Shown here in pieces: positions 1-9,805 of a stretch of 64,000 nt of DNA (within the stretch, counting starts at the first letter, position 1; every line of letters begins with the position of its first letter). The DNA is taken from positions 228,756,490 through 228,820,489 of the forward strand of contig NC_090319.1 of assembly GCF_040869045.1 (NCBI RefSeq), given 5' to 3'. The notes beneath the pieces are model-generated. The model ran no database searches. It had not been told where the DNA came from and saw only the letters and a program-made list of their open reading frames with translations. Source of the stretch: Eurosta solidaginis. Lineage: Eukaryota; Arthropoda; Insecta; Diptera; Tephritidae. The translations under genes were made by a program, and so were the position numbers.

Positions 1-379
1 TAGTACCGTTAGCTGAGTTACTGATTTCGGAAGGAACAAAACACAAAAAATAAAAACTCGTCGAACTGGCGGAAGACCAGCTTAACGTACACGCACTTAG
101 TTATTGAATATAGGCGATCGTTTACCATTAAAGGGGTCTTCTCGACGTAGTTGCGTACGGTGCACTTCGCTACAAAAGGAAACAAGCACAAATTACATTT
201 GCTCCGGATGTAATAATGCACTATGTTTTAACTGCTTTACTGCCTATCATAAATAAATGTTTTCCCAGCAGAAAAGCTACAATATTTTTCAAATAAAGAT
301 CAAATATTTCAAAATTAATGGTTTATCAACTTGATGTATTTTTAACGTTTTGAAAAAAAAGCAAAACAAATATCGTAGG
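1..379. other. AT-rich left edge, no gene recognised
   Basis: Only short open frames without family resemblance are present. From about 360 on the sequence runs into the reading frame of the BEL/Pao remnant, so the left part may be more decayed element or flanking DNA; I cannot tell which. Confidence 0.4.
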
Positions 380-2400
380 AACAGAAATAAAACGACTGCG
401 CGAAGGGGTTAAGGGTTCAGGCCAACTTAGGAGTGTTGGGCATGATTTGGGACCCGAAATCGGCCAATCTCTATATAAGGGTGGAGGAATATCCTGCTGA
501 TAGCGCCATATTACTCACCAAGCGTCAAATTATTAGCGATATCGCTCAGATATATGTTCCGACCGGACTGAATGCACCTGTCATCGTGACTGGCAAAATT
601 ATCATACAGGAAATTTGGAAGATGCATTTGGGCTGGGACGATGTGATGCCAGACACTATTTTGCAGTTGTGATCAAGCTTTCAAAAGAGCACTATCTGGT
701 TAATTGACATCCCAGTTCCTAGATGGACAGCATTCTCTAAGAGAGTAAATACCAAATTGATTCAAGGCGTTGTGTAGCGCAACCGTCTCAAGAGGACGCC
801 AGCGCAATATATAGCTTCTGCAACCCAATTGTCAACCTTGGCCAAAAACGGAATGACCAAATCGTTCCCGAGATCGTCGGGCTAGTACCTTTATGGTGCT
901 TGTTATCGGAACTTACCGGATCTGTATCGGGCAAAGGACCATCAACATCGATAACACTCCCCAAGACCTTCAGGGAGTGTTCTTATCGCTACAACAACAA
1001 CAACAATAAGAGTGCAGCTCCACATATTTATGGAGGATTAATACAGACGGAACAGTAATGGTGCGTCTGATCACGTCCGGAACCAAGGTAGCTCCAATCA
1101 AGTCTCAGACGATCCCTAGCCTGGAGTTACTGGCAGCAGTCATGAGTGTAAATTTATGCAAGCTCGTCAGAAAAGCTTGTAGGATAGAGAAGATTGATAC
1201 GGTTTATTGGTGCGACTCCAGCGTTGTGCTTTTTTGGCTAAAAAAGAATCCTCAGACGCTCAAACCATTTGTACCACATCGGGTGATCTGCATTTTGGCG
1301 TCATCGTCAATCAGCGAATGGTGCCATGTACCTGGGGGGTCGAAATCATGCTCACCTTCTATCGAGAGGTTGCGCTGCCTCCCAACTGAAAGATTCGACA
1401 TTATGGTGGAACGGGCCCTTGTGGATCCAAGGGAGCCGGATATATGGCCAATCCAAACCAATAGCAGTCTCTACACACACGACTCCAAAGCTGACGAGGC
1501 TGAGTCCAAGGTAAATCCTCGCTGAACCTTCTATATCACAGCAGGAAGACTCAGCTATCGGAAACGACCAACCCCTGGTCCAAAAATGCTCCACGTTGAA
1601 TAAACTGCTTCGTACAACAGTTCTTGTGTTTCGTTTCATCAAAGGTGCTAGAAACAAGAGCCGCAAATTTTCCGATCATCCAGCATACTTCAAGGAAGTA
1701 GCTCCTGTCTCGTCCTCGGAACGCGATCTGGCAGCGATAATGGGACAAATTTTGAGGGGCACAAACAAAGAGCTACAAAGAGTGCGTCAGAAATGGAAAG
1801 ATCAAATGCCACTGTCGGCACTGACCAACCTTGGAACCTGGCATTTTAATTCTCCCGCTGCTCCCCACAAAGGTGAGTTGTGGGAGGCTTGCGTCAAGCC
1901 AATGAAATACCACTTGAGAAGGGCATGGGCAGGAAAATATTGCATCCAACCAGCTACACACAGTGCTTACGCAAATCGAATTTTGCTTAAATTCTCGGCC
2001 TCTATCACCTTTAACCGACGACCACAACGACTTGGATTTTTTGACACCGGGCCACTTCCTGGTTGGAAGATCCTCAATGCACCATCCACAAGCAGAGGAT
2101 GTGATAAAATGCAATGACGACCGCCTAACCGTATGGGGTCAACAGCAAAAACTAAGGCAGGCCTTCTGGCGTCGCTGGAAGGACGACTATATTATCTCGC
2201 TCCAAAAACGTACTAAATGGTACCGCCCGTGCGAGAACATAAACTTGGCGACATGGTTCCTGTCTTGGAAGAAAATCGTCTGCCTGTCATGTGGCCGATG
2301 GGGCGAGTCGAACGCGTTTATCCTGGCACTGATGGACTGGTAAGAAACGTAAGACCGCCGATTCAGAAGCTCCGCGTATTACCAATCGAACACCAGTAAT
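380..2400 (+). pseudogene. BEL/Pao retrotransposon pol remnant (RT end, RNase H, integrase)
   Basis: Decayed polyprotein of a BEL/Pao LTR retrotransposon, which would copy and integrate the element. Order seen: the RT/connection block with LTKRQIISDIAQIYVPTGL at about 520-590 and a WDDVMPD motif near 650; an IPVPRW motif near 705; the RNase H part at 1058-1300 with PSLELLAAV and a WCDSS acidic motif; an LWWNGP block near 1405; an integrase SDNGTNFEG motif near 1733 holding a catalytic-type Asp; NSRPLSPL and LTPGHFLVG at about 1985-2075; and the Pao-type C-terminal domain with GRVERVYPGTDG near 2300-2350. The pieces lie in different frames with several stops, so it is dead. A short retroposon splits it between the connection and RNase H parts. 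No flanking LTR was recognised on either side. The family call is firm; exact ends are not. Confidence 0.85.
765..1008 (+). mobile_element. Short retroposon with (CAA)n tail, copy 1
   Basis: Begins with a block containing GTGTAGCGCAA and CAATATATAGCTTCT, continues through ATCGTTCCCGAGAT and CTTACCGGATCTGTAT, and ends CTTATCGCTACAACAACAACAACAA. The same sequence recurs inverted at 54466-54787 and 61251-61540. It has no ORF and its tail resembles that of LINE-I at 39085. This copy is internally shortened and interrupts the BEL pol frame. Confidence 0.7.
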
Positions 2401-3293
2401 GTATCCTAACCCCGCTGATAAGTCAAAGGGTTTTGCCGTACCCATCCTATGTAGGTTTTTCCTTACTCCTCCGCACAAATGTGGGAACAGTTTTGTTTTG
2501 TGCACGATTTGCTGAAGGGGATAAGACTCATCGCTGACCGCCTAGTGTTCAACCACGACTTTTCACAAATAAATTTTTTCCATTTTCAGATTTACAGCAA
2601 GAAATTAAAATTTGTTTATCCTTTCGATTTTGTTTTTTAAACCAGAAGTGTTTACATGTTTCTATTTCTAGATTTTGTAAAATTTTTTAGTTTGATTTTA
2701 TAACAATTTTAGGATTTTAGACATTCCGATGAGTTTGAAGTTCAAACCCTAAACTAGAAACAGAGAAGCGAATCGAGAATAATGTTTGGAAAATTGCTTA
2801 AACTGATGAATGGTTTAAAATTCAGGCTCAAATTTCTAACCGTGTACTTCATTTTGTGTAATGAATAAGATAAGATACACCACCATTTTAATTCTTAGTA
2901 AAATCAGTTATCTTATAAATCACTGAGTTAACAGCAAAGTTATAACCAAGTAAGTAAAACTATGATAAAAGTTGGCCCTTCAAATTACTTGTACCCCTAC
3001 TGTATTTAGTTGTTACTGCAGAGCTTCAGCAATTATGCGTCCATACGTTTTCACCAATTTTTTATAAACTTCTTTGCTTTCTTCCTCGCGGTGGGTTCCA
3101 AGATACAGGTGTGGTGTCAGTGATTGACACAATATTTAAGCCACCCATTTGAATGCCTTTGATAGCAGACTGAAAAAGAGAGGTCTAGTTTTAGATATTA
3201 TCAATATACGGTCCGTTTAACATACAGATATAATACATTAAAAAATCATTATCTGTATTTAATTAGCGAGGCATGCTCATATTGCTTTTTGTT
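2401..3293. other. No gene recognised
   Basis: AT-rich sequence downstream of the BEL remnant. It could contain the decayed 3' end or LTR of that element, but I find no repeat partner, promoter motif or conserved frame. Confidence 0.4.
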
Positions 3294-3543
3294 ATTGATA
3301 TTAGAGAAAAATTACAAAGTTTACAAGCGGCGATGGAAGACAATTTCAAAGCAAGCAACGGGCATTCAAATGGCTGAGTGGATAAAGGCATCTGCCTTTA
3401 CACTAGTAAAAACTATGAATGTTGGAGATTTCGAGTTCAATACTCAGCTCCCGAAAAGCTAGCTGATGAAGAAGTGAAATTCAGAAACATGTCCTAGTTA
3501 CCATCGCCGTTTGTAAACTTTGTAATTTTTCTCTAATGTCAAT
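3294..3543. mobile_element. Inverted-repeat element enclosing a tRNA-like sequence
   Basis: Arms at 3294-3336 and 3501-3543 are reverse complements over 43 bp with two mismatches; both hold the block TTAGAGAAAAATTACAAAG or its complement. Between them lies 164 bp with a tRNA-like segment. Size and structure fit a small non-autonomous terminal-inverted-repeat element. Similarity continues loosely beyond the arms (CTTTTTGTTATTG on the left against CTTTTTATTG in complement on the right). A clean target-site duplication was not seen. Confidence 0.65.
3360..3455 (+). other. tRNA-like sequence (class II, Ser/Leu type)
   Basis: Contains TGGCTGAGTGG at about 3373-3383, a good pol III A-box, and AGTTCAATAC at about 3436-3445, a degenerate B-box, about 60 bp apart. 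That spacing fits a tRNA with a long variable arm. The acceptor and T stems pair poorly, so it is not a functional tRNA gene; it may still act as an internal pol III promoter. Confidence 0.45.
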
Positions 3544-3680
3544 AAAAAGAAAATCGCAACAAACTTCCACATATACACCCATAAACACTCACTCGTATCC
3601 ACAATAATTTTTTAGGGACTTGGTGTATTGCAAGTTAGTAAAATAAAATTTTTATGTAATATTAATATAGCATTTCTGCC

Positions 3681-3893
3681 CTAGCTACTACCGAAATAAC
3701 TATTATGAGTATCATTAATTGGACCTGAAACGCATAGGTTGCCCGGTGCGTAACAAGTTACGCCACCTATTCCTTTTTCACGATAACTGACTCCAATTGT
3801 GACCACTAAGAGAGATAAAATTTTCCATATTAACGTACACTTCCATGCAGACGCAATTGGAGCAGGGTTACAACCTGTAAAAATTCCGTTCAC
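3681..3893 (-). CDS. Small open frame with a hydrophobic segment, unrecognised
   Basis: A 70-codon frame with a hydrophobic stretch (LSLLVVTIGV, about residues 27-36) followed by two cysteines and an NDT sequon, so it could encode a short membrane or secreted peptide. It lies downstream, in minus-strand sense, of the gypsy-A pol end at 4385, where an env frame would sit in some gypsy elements, but I see no env motif. Chance is the likelier explanation. Confidence 0.15.
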   Translation of the reverse strand: MNGIFTGCNPAPIASAWKCTLIWKILSLLVVTIGVSYREKGIGGVTCYAPGNLCVSGPINDTHNSYFGSS

Positions 3894-4012
3894 AACTGCC
3901 GTGGATGCCTCCTTATGACATTCTACTGAATATCATTTCAATATCTCTCAGTAATGCTGGCTCGAGGTCAAGATATTGTTAGTTCAGCAATAAACAATAA
4001 AACACTACGGTT

Positions 4013-4244
4013 TTTGTTTTGCCAATATATGTATTTCAATTACTTTCGCTAATCGTCTTCAGGGCAACTAAACAACATAAAAGCATACAATTTATTTATT
4101 AGTTGTAAATCAAATAATACATTTTTAAACTTTGTTTTGCCAATATATTTCAATTACTTTCGGTGATCGTTTTCAAAGCAACTAAACAACATAAAAGCAT
4201 ACAATTTATTTATTAGTTGTAAATCAAATAATATATTTTTAAAC
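4013..4244. repeat. Two-copy direct repeat of about 115 bp
   Basis: Units 4013-4130 and 4131-4244 both start TTTGTTTTGCCAATATAT and end near TTTTTAAAC, sharing long blocks such as CAACTAAACAACATAAAAGC. They differ by a 4-bp indel and scattered substitutions. The pair lies just past the end of gypsy-A pol and may be part of its decayed downstream LTR. Confidence 0.75.
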
Positions 4245-4384
4245 TAAATACATACATTTATTTTTCACGTATTTACCACCTAACGTGGAGTATTACACTG
4301 TCCGATCTTTGTTAATAATTGTCTATATGATTGTGCAATATTAGCTGTTTTTTTTACATCTATAGACGTTTACGTTTAAACTTT

Positions 4385-4920
4385 ATATGGACTGCTAAGC
4401 GTCAAACTTTAAATACACGTCTGAAATTGTTGTTAGGTACCGTTTCAATAATCGCTGGTTTTAGCCTGTTTATCGGGATAGTTTTGATTTCATTGTCAAT
4501 TTCAATTTTAAAAAACTTCTGGTTTTTTTTTTTCAATTACCATGTATGGACCTTCATATGGTTGTTGTAAAGAACGCTTATTAATTAAACGAACAAAAAC
4601 AAATTTACATGTTTGTAAATCTCTCGGAACGTAAATACCAACATTGGAGTTGTGATGATTTAAACTCGAATGAACATTTCTAAATTTTTCACGTAATTTA
4701 CCCAAAATTTCATTTCATGATGAATTTTCAAATGTTGGAACAATAAGCTCAAAGGGCAACCGTAAATTTTGTCCAAGAACCATTTCAGCCGGTGTAGTCG
4801 AAATATCTTATTTAAATGTTTATCGCAAGCCTAACAGTATTAGAGGTAGCTCACCATACCAATCTCTGGTTCCATTTGTAGCCATTAAAGATTTCAATTG
4901 TTAACTGATGCTTTTCAAAA
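4385..4920 (-). pseudogene. gypsy-A: integrase C-terminal part
   Basis: Final part of a Ty3/gypsy integrase on the minus strand. Visible are TPAEMVLGQNLRLPFEL near 4755-4800, the block with HHSNVGIYVPRDLQTCKFVFVR at about 4590-4660, and LQQPYEGPYMVIEKK near 4515-4560; the frame ends after RRVFKV at about 4386. Several stops and shifts interrupt it. The catalytic core and zinc-binding head should lie upstream, where instead the insertion 4921-7794 is found, and part of the integrase seems lost. This is the 3' end of pol of the same element whose gag lies near 12.4-12.8 kb. Confidence 0.8.
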
Positions 4921-5281
4921 ACAGAACATTTTTTTAGCCCAAAATGGCGCAAAAAAAAGTTGAAATAGCATAGGAATCCAATCTTAATTACTTTGTAAAA
5001 TTAATTAAACAAAAGAAAATAAAAGTGTACTTACCTATTAATGTGAAAAAACAAAATTAGAAAATTTTTTAAGGAAAAATTTTAAATATGTAAATTAGAA
5101 ATGAAACAATACTAAAGTAAAACAAAAATTAACATTTTAGAAATAAATTGTTAAAATACCTAATAAATAATAAGGTAAAAACAAATAAAGGTCAAGAGTA
5201 AAATGGAATGTTTGAATAAAGATTAAAATTAAAGCGTAAATTAGCAAATTTTTTTTTCTTGAATTTTCTTTTTCAATCGAA

Positions 5282-5539
5282 ATGTCTTGGTGGACAAAAA
5301 TAGCCCAAGGCATAATGATAGCGATAGCTGGCTATGAATTCGGCAAAGAAACCTCTGAAGAAGAAATAGTTGACAACAAATTGGTAAAATATGAGCCACA
5401 AGCCCAAGTGGACACAAAAACTACACACATTTGGCTAGGTGCTTTAATATGCACGATAGGGCTATTAATCATAGCGATAGCCGCTATTCTTAAAAACTAT
5501 ATGAAACTCAAATATAGCCAATTGAAAAACGTGCAATAG
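5282..5539 (+). CDS. Small predicted membrane protein, unrecognised
   Basis: An 85-residue frame starting MSWWTKIAQG with good Drosophilid-like context (CGAAATG). Residues 1-18 are amphipathic to hydrophobic with paired Trp; 20-50 are polar and acidic; 51-70 (GALICTIGLLIIAIAAIL) form one clear transmembrane segment; the tail is basic. It stops 104 bp before a second start at 5643 that opens a gag-like frame. It is uninterrupted in a region where other frames are decayed. I do not recognise the family; small frames ahead of gag occur in some insect gypsy-group elements, which is one possible context. Confidence 0.4.
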   Translation: MSWWTKIAQGIMIAIAGYEFGKETSEEEIVDNKLVKYEPQAQVDTKTTHIWLGALICTIGLLIIAIAAILKNYMKLKYSQLKNVQ

Positions 5540-5642
5540 CGCGTCTAAAAATTTTCTTTTTTCTCCTTCCCAAATTTCCAAACCCAAGGCTGAGGAAGAG
5601 CAACAAATAATTAAAAATAAACCTTTACACAGCACCCTCAAA

Positions 5643-5801
5643 ATGTCGCAAACGACATTAAAGGCAGCTTCATTAGACCTGCCCAAATTTAATGGAAAAT
5701 CAATAATTTGCATACTTCACAGTAGTAGTTTCCATGGAAGTTATCAAGATAACATCCTTGAAGGCTGTCAAAGAAAAAGATTTATAAAACAGCCCTGGTA
5801 A
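5643..5801 (+). pseudogene. Gag-like fragment
   Basis: A 52-codon frame begins MSQTTLKAASLDLPKFNGKS, similar to the start of the capsid-like gag domain in many insect LTR elements (Leu-Pro-x-Phe-x-Gly motif), then loses resemblance. It follows the membrane-protein frame on the same strand. The rest of gag and all of pol are absent. Confidence 0.35.
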
Positions 5802-5885
5802 AATTTGCGTCAGTGGACATATGAAAAAAATTTTTTACAACCAGCCAATATTAACAACAAAAATGAAGAAAAGTCACAAAGAGAA

Positions 5886-5888
<3 letters not shown>

Positions 5889-5924
<36 letters not shown>

Positions 5925-5930
5925 AAGCGC
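5889..5930. repeat. (TA)n microsatellite
   Basis: An uninterrupted run of about 20 TA dinucleotides. Confidence 0.95.
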
Positions 5931-7689
5931 TATATAAATTTGCAATAAAAGACTAGTCGCGCTCGTTTTCATCTTAGGATAGAAAAATGGTAGCGTAGAA
6001 AATTTTCAAGCGACCAGATTGTTGAGGAAGTTATTGACTTAGGACAATATTCGACCAGGCTGAAATAAGCCGGCAATCCAGGACTTGAAATTTATAAGGA
6101 AAAACACAGTTGTATTGAGGGAAAAATTGGTGGTTAAGAATTGAATATTTACTGCAGTATGCGAATTTTTAAAATAATAATTGGTACCCAAGTTCTCTAA
6201 GATCAAATAATTGCACTAACCGAAGAGGTTGTGCATGTGACAATCCCGGAAAAATAAAAATAATTCTTCATAAAAGTCATGACGATTCTGCCTTGGTGGC
6301 CGCGGCAGAAATCGCATGACAAATAACATCAAATAAATTGCTGGAAAAATATGAAAAATAAATTAAAAGATCGAATAAATTTTGCATCCAATGTACCCCC
6401 CTTCCGCTAACTAGCTAAACTACTACAACTAATATAAACTACCTTGCTCTTCCGTGAATCACAGCTCCTAAATTACTGCATTAATAATTAGTGACATATT
6501 TCATATTATAAATTTCCGTATAATAGGAACAGATTTTTTTTTACCAAGTTTAATGTAACCCTAATAAAATGAAATAACAATGAAAAGCCGTTATTTAATA
6601 AAAATAACTAAAGTTAGAAAAAAAAAAGAAAAGAAACAAAAAGGAAAAATAGATATAAGTATGAGATGCTTAAGATAGGAAACCAAATTTTTAGAGAAGT
6701 CATAATTTTAGGAAAAATATTTTTTACTTCAACTCCGGTAGAATAGAATAGGAAACATTTTTACTTTAACCTACACATATAACTCATAAGAATAGGTTTA
6801 AAACAGTATAGAACATTTGCTAATAACCACAATGGATTCGAAAAAAAAAAACCAAAACTATCACACTATAAATATTCCAATTTATTCGGTTATTTAATAA
6901 TAATTTGTATCTAAGCAAATTGAAAACAATTTTTTTTTCCCAGCTTCATATTTGTACAAATTATTACAAATACATAAATATTAGAAAATAATTTCTAGAG
7001 ACAAGCGGATTTGTGGGTGCACACATTTAAAGCCGATTGTGTAATAAGTATAAGTAAATAAATAAAAAACCACTTAATACAAAACATTTCTCATAATCGT
7101 AAGCACTCAACCACAAAAAAAAAACACAAAATTTTGCACAAAGAAAAAATATAGTCAAAATTACTCATTATAGCAAATATACGAAAACACAAAAAAAAAT
7201 ATAGCAAAAGTCAGCTTATTATGAAAAAGCGAGCATGAGCATAACGGGCATGGTATGTAAAGCAAATGCAAACGAATAAAAGCAAAAAGAAAACATATAA
7301 TCTTATAATATCAAGTTACCACTATGAAATAAATTACAACTGAATGCAAAAATTATTTGGTAACAAGCAAGTTGACTGGGTCATTCAACGAAAAATGATT
7401 CAACACGGCACACTTATGACATTGGTGTGACCGTCTATAATTAAGCATAAAATTATATACGCTCACTTAAAAGGCCGATGTGTAGTATCGCGTGGAATTC
7501 CCCCCATTTCAAACACGCTTAACATTACAAACGCAAAAAAGTCACCTAATGCATTTATGCGTCATACCAAACTGCTCAAGCGGGAATCATATTGACAATA
7601 TGTAGGTCAATAATTTGCTGACAAGCATTCCTCACTATTGAGTCATGCACCTTTAGTATGTAAATATTAATGTAAGTATGTATATATGC

Positions 7690-7794
7690 ATAGGTTAAGA
7701 ACTTCTGTATAAATAGTAATGAATTTCTTTAATAAAATGATTACTGATCAGACTTCCAAAGTCTAAACACTCTTTTATCAATTTGTCACATTAC
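7690..7794 (+). promoter_or_regulatory. LTR-like end with TATA box and poly(A) signal
   Basis: TATAAATAG near 7709, AATAAAA near 7732 and a CA-ending TTTGTCACA just before gypsy-A coding sequence resumes. Read on the minus strand the boundary begins TGTGACAAATTG, as an LTR would. Assigned by layout only. Confidence 0.35.
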
Positions 7795-8285
7795 AATCTC
7801 CGGATGATTCACACCATATATTGAAATTTAAAACAGGAATTTTAACTAATTTTAAATTCTGAAATGATTGTTGAGATAAAAGATTGTTTAGTTCATCTTG
7901 TTGGTGTTCCTTTTCTAAAATTTAAAAACTAAGTTCTGTATTTTGATTTGCCTCTATTTCAAATGCCCTAGATAAAGTATCGGCTACCATATTTGCTTGT
8001 CCAGTAATATGCTGAATATCACTTGTAAATTGTGCAACAAATTCAAGATGTCTGGTTTGTCGTGGACTACGTTCAGTTTTTGAATTGAGAGCGAAAATTC
8101 TCTTCCTTCTAATAGGTACCGAAAATGTTTAATATTAAGATAAATTGCTAACAGTCCTCTGTCAAAAGCACTATATTTCATTTCAGCTGGAGAAAGTTTC
8201 TTCGAATAAAATGCGAGAGACTCAGACTTATTGTTAAATTCGTGTTGTAGAACACCAGCGACTGCCGTATTGGATGCATCTACAG
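7795..8285 (-). pseudogene. gypsy-A: RNase H and start of integrase linker
   Basis: Ty3/gypsy RNase H domain. LTVDASNTAVAGVLQHEF gives the first catalytic Asp near 8275; SESLAFYSKKLSPAEMKYSAFDRGLLAIYLNIKHFRYLLEG follows at 8090-8225, with the Glu of the SPAEMKYSAFDR block; MVADTLSRAFE near 7985 is the domain end. The linker runs to about 7800 and stops where the LTR-type insertion begins. The N-terminal side ends at a TTAA at 8286-8289, the piggyBac insertion site. Confidence 0.85.
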
Positions 8286-8579
8286 TTAACCCTCTGTAGC
8301 ATACTGTAGACCACACGCAACATACCATTTAAGCTTCGTAAATTCACGCAGCAATTATTTTTTCGTTTTGTTAAGCATTGTAGACTGTAGTCTACGTTTC
8401 ATTCTTTCAACGAAACATGTGTTTGCTCATAAAGTACCGTTAGCCTTTTCAAAGTAAGTGATATTTTCGGTGAAGTGAAAAATTTCGTACACTGTGCAAG
8501 TGCTAAATATAAATATCAAAAAAAAAAAAATAAATAGTTGTTGAGGATATTGTGGATATTTTTTGTAAAAATATATAAG

Positions 8580-8740
8580 GTAAGAGTTCAGAGTATTGTG
8601 ACACTATTTTTTTCTAGATATATCCTCAGTATTTTGTCAATGTGTGGTGTTTAGTGTTTGTGTCTTGTAGGCTACATTATGCGAAAAGAGGAAATATCTT
8701 GCATGAAAACCGTGACTGCGTTACTTATAATTTTTTTTAG
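8580..8740 (+). other. Putative 5'UTR intron of the piggyBac gene
   Basis: AAG/GTAAGA at 8577-8585 and TTTTTTTTAG at 8731-8740 form a good donor and acceptor; the start codon at 8742 comes one base after the acceptor. Inferred from consensus only. Confidence 0.45.
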
Positions 8741-8741
8741 G

Positions 8742-9032
8742 ATGTCTCGTCGACTACGATCTCTCACTGACAGCGAGATCGCCTGCGCCCTCCATGACGA
8801 TTACGCAAGTGAAGATGCCCTCGACTTTGATGATGATAGTTTGGCTGACCCTGAATTCGACCCAGATTTGATCTCAGATTTCGGAGAGCTGAATGAAGAC
8901 TCTTTTGTGGATAAATTACTGGAGTACGTGAACGATGAGGACCGTAACTTCATTCATGAAGAAGCGGTAGAAGTCGCCCCATTTCGGTCAGAGATCACAA
9001 GTACTTCAGACTTCAAAGCGACAAAAAACTGA
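8742..9032 (+). pseudogene. piggyBac-like transposase N-terminal region
   Basis: A 96-codon frame beginning MSRRLRSLTDSEIACAL and continuing through acidic runs (DDDSLADPEFDPD), the typical disordered acidic N-terminus of piggyBac transposases that precedes the DDE_Tnp_1_7 core. I start at 8742 because this Met follows a splice-acceptor-like TTTTTTTTAG and begins the family-like sequence; an earlier in-frame start at 8658 gives a non-conserved extension. The frame ends early and core sequence continues only in broken form, so no active enzyme is made. Confidence 0.65.
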
Positions 9033-9250
9033 AAAGCTACCGTTACTTTGGAAGAAAATGAGTTTAGAGCTGAGCTCAGAGCAGCTGTCGTTTACTGAAA
9101 ACGATTCATTGATATCTTGGAGCTTGAGATTACCATTCAGTTCTTTCTTTACTTATTTCGACCAGAACTTATAAAAAAAATTTTTGATGGAACAACCCTC
9201 TATTTGGCACAGAAAGATCTAAACAATAATTTTAGAGTATCTGAGATAGA

Positions 9251-9346
9251 AATCCGACAGTTTCCGACTCTCGGTTTTTACTTGATTTATTAATTAAATC
9301 ATATATAACTCCAGTAAATTCTGCTAACTGTGAAATATATCTATGG
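9251..9346 (-). pseudogene. gypsy-A: RT end, piece between piggyBac and SINE
   Basis: Minus strand reads YYHRYISQLAEFTGVIYDLINKSSKN, the conserved segment after the RT thumb of Ty3/gypsy elements. The preceding residues are on the other side of the SINE at 9717-9803, so the SINE split this codon series. Confidence 0.85.
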
Positions 9347-9354
9347 TAATAGTT

Positions 9355-9708
9355 GGCGGCCCCCGTGGTGTGATGGTAGCGTGCTCCGCCTACCACACCG
9401 TATGCCCTGGGTTCGCACCCCGGGTAAAGCAACATCAAAAATTAGAAATAAGGTTTTTAAATTAGAAGAAAATTTTTCTAAGCGGGGTCGCCCCTCGGCA
9501 GTGTTTGGCAAGCGCTCCGGGTGTATTTCTGCCATGGAAAGCTCTCAGTGAAAACTCATCTGCTTTGCAGATGCCGTTCGGAGTCGGCATAAAACATGTA
9601 GGTCCCGTCCGGCCAATTTGTAGGGAAAATCAAGAGGAGCACGACGCAAATTGGAAGAGAAGCTCGGCCTTAGATCTCTTCGGAGGTTATCACGCCTTAC
9701 ATTTTTTT
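9355..9708 (+). mobile_element. tRNA-derived SINE, copy 1 (full length)
   Basis: Head GGCGGCCCCCGTGGTGTGATGG with an A-box-like block and a strong B-box GGGTTCGCACCCC near 9410, then a body with CGGCAGTGTTTGGCAAGCGC and CATGTAGGTCCCGTCCGGCC, and a T-rich end after CGCCTTACAT. Flanked by a perfect 8-bp target-site duplication TAATAGTT (9347-9354 and 9709-9716). Other copies: 48537-48872 (+), 30845-31012 (-) and 60004-60235 (-). No coding capacity. The family resembles one I associate with tephritid flies. Confidence 0.9.
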
Positions 9709-9716
9709 TAATAGTT

Positions 9717-9803
9717 AACCATACCAATAAATTTTTGTGCTTGTTTAATAGATTTTGGTAGTTCAAAATCTCGAATAGTCTTTATTATATTTTAAGATGG
9801 GCG
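9717..9803 (-). pseudogene. gypsy-A: RT end, piece between SINE and mariner
   Basis: Minus strand reads FELPKSIKQAQKFIGMVN, the block before YYHRYI in gypsy RT; upstream residues continue past the mariner at 11046. A frame slip lies just before it. Confidence 0.8.
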
Positions 9804-9805
9804 TA

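Larger units (their letters stand above)
4921..7794 (+). mobile_element. Probable LTR-type insertion in gypsy-A, mostly unrecognised
   Basis: About 2.9 kb of AT-rich DNA replaces the middle of the gypsy-A integrase. On the plus strand it has an 85-codon frame (5282), a short gag-like frame (5643) and, at the right end, a TATAAATAG (about 7709) and an AATAAAATG (about 7732) followed by TTTATCAATTTGTCACA, after which gypsy-A resumes. This is the order of a leader, gag and LTR end. No matching left LTR was found and most of 5802-7680 shows nothing recognisable apart from a TA microsatellite. Confidence 0.4.
8290..9250 (+). mobile_element. piggyBac-like transposon, 3'-truncated
   Basis: Starts with CCCTCTGTAGCATAC directly after TTAA (8286-8289) in the gypsy-A RNase H gene, matching the strict TTAA target and CCC-starting ends of piggyBac. 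A transposase N-terminus follows at 8742. Further on, frame-shifted parts resemble the start of the transposase core (FTYFDQNL..KKIFDGTTLYLAQKDL near 9150-9225). The rest of the core, the DDD residues and the right end are gone: gypsy-A resumes at about 9251 without a second TTAA. Confidence 0.7.

Noticed and set aside
3681..3893. Envelope gene of gypsy-A
   Set aside because: Position would fit, but length is only 70 codons and no envelope motif or cleavage site is visible; kept only as a low-confidence frame.
9330..9711. Overlapping ORFs at the SINE
   Set aside because: They lie wholly or largely on tRNA-derived SINE sequence bounded by a target duplication; no protein family is involved.
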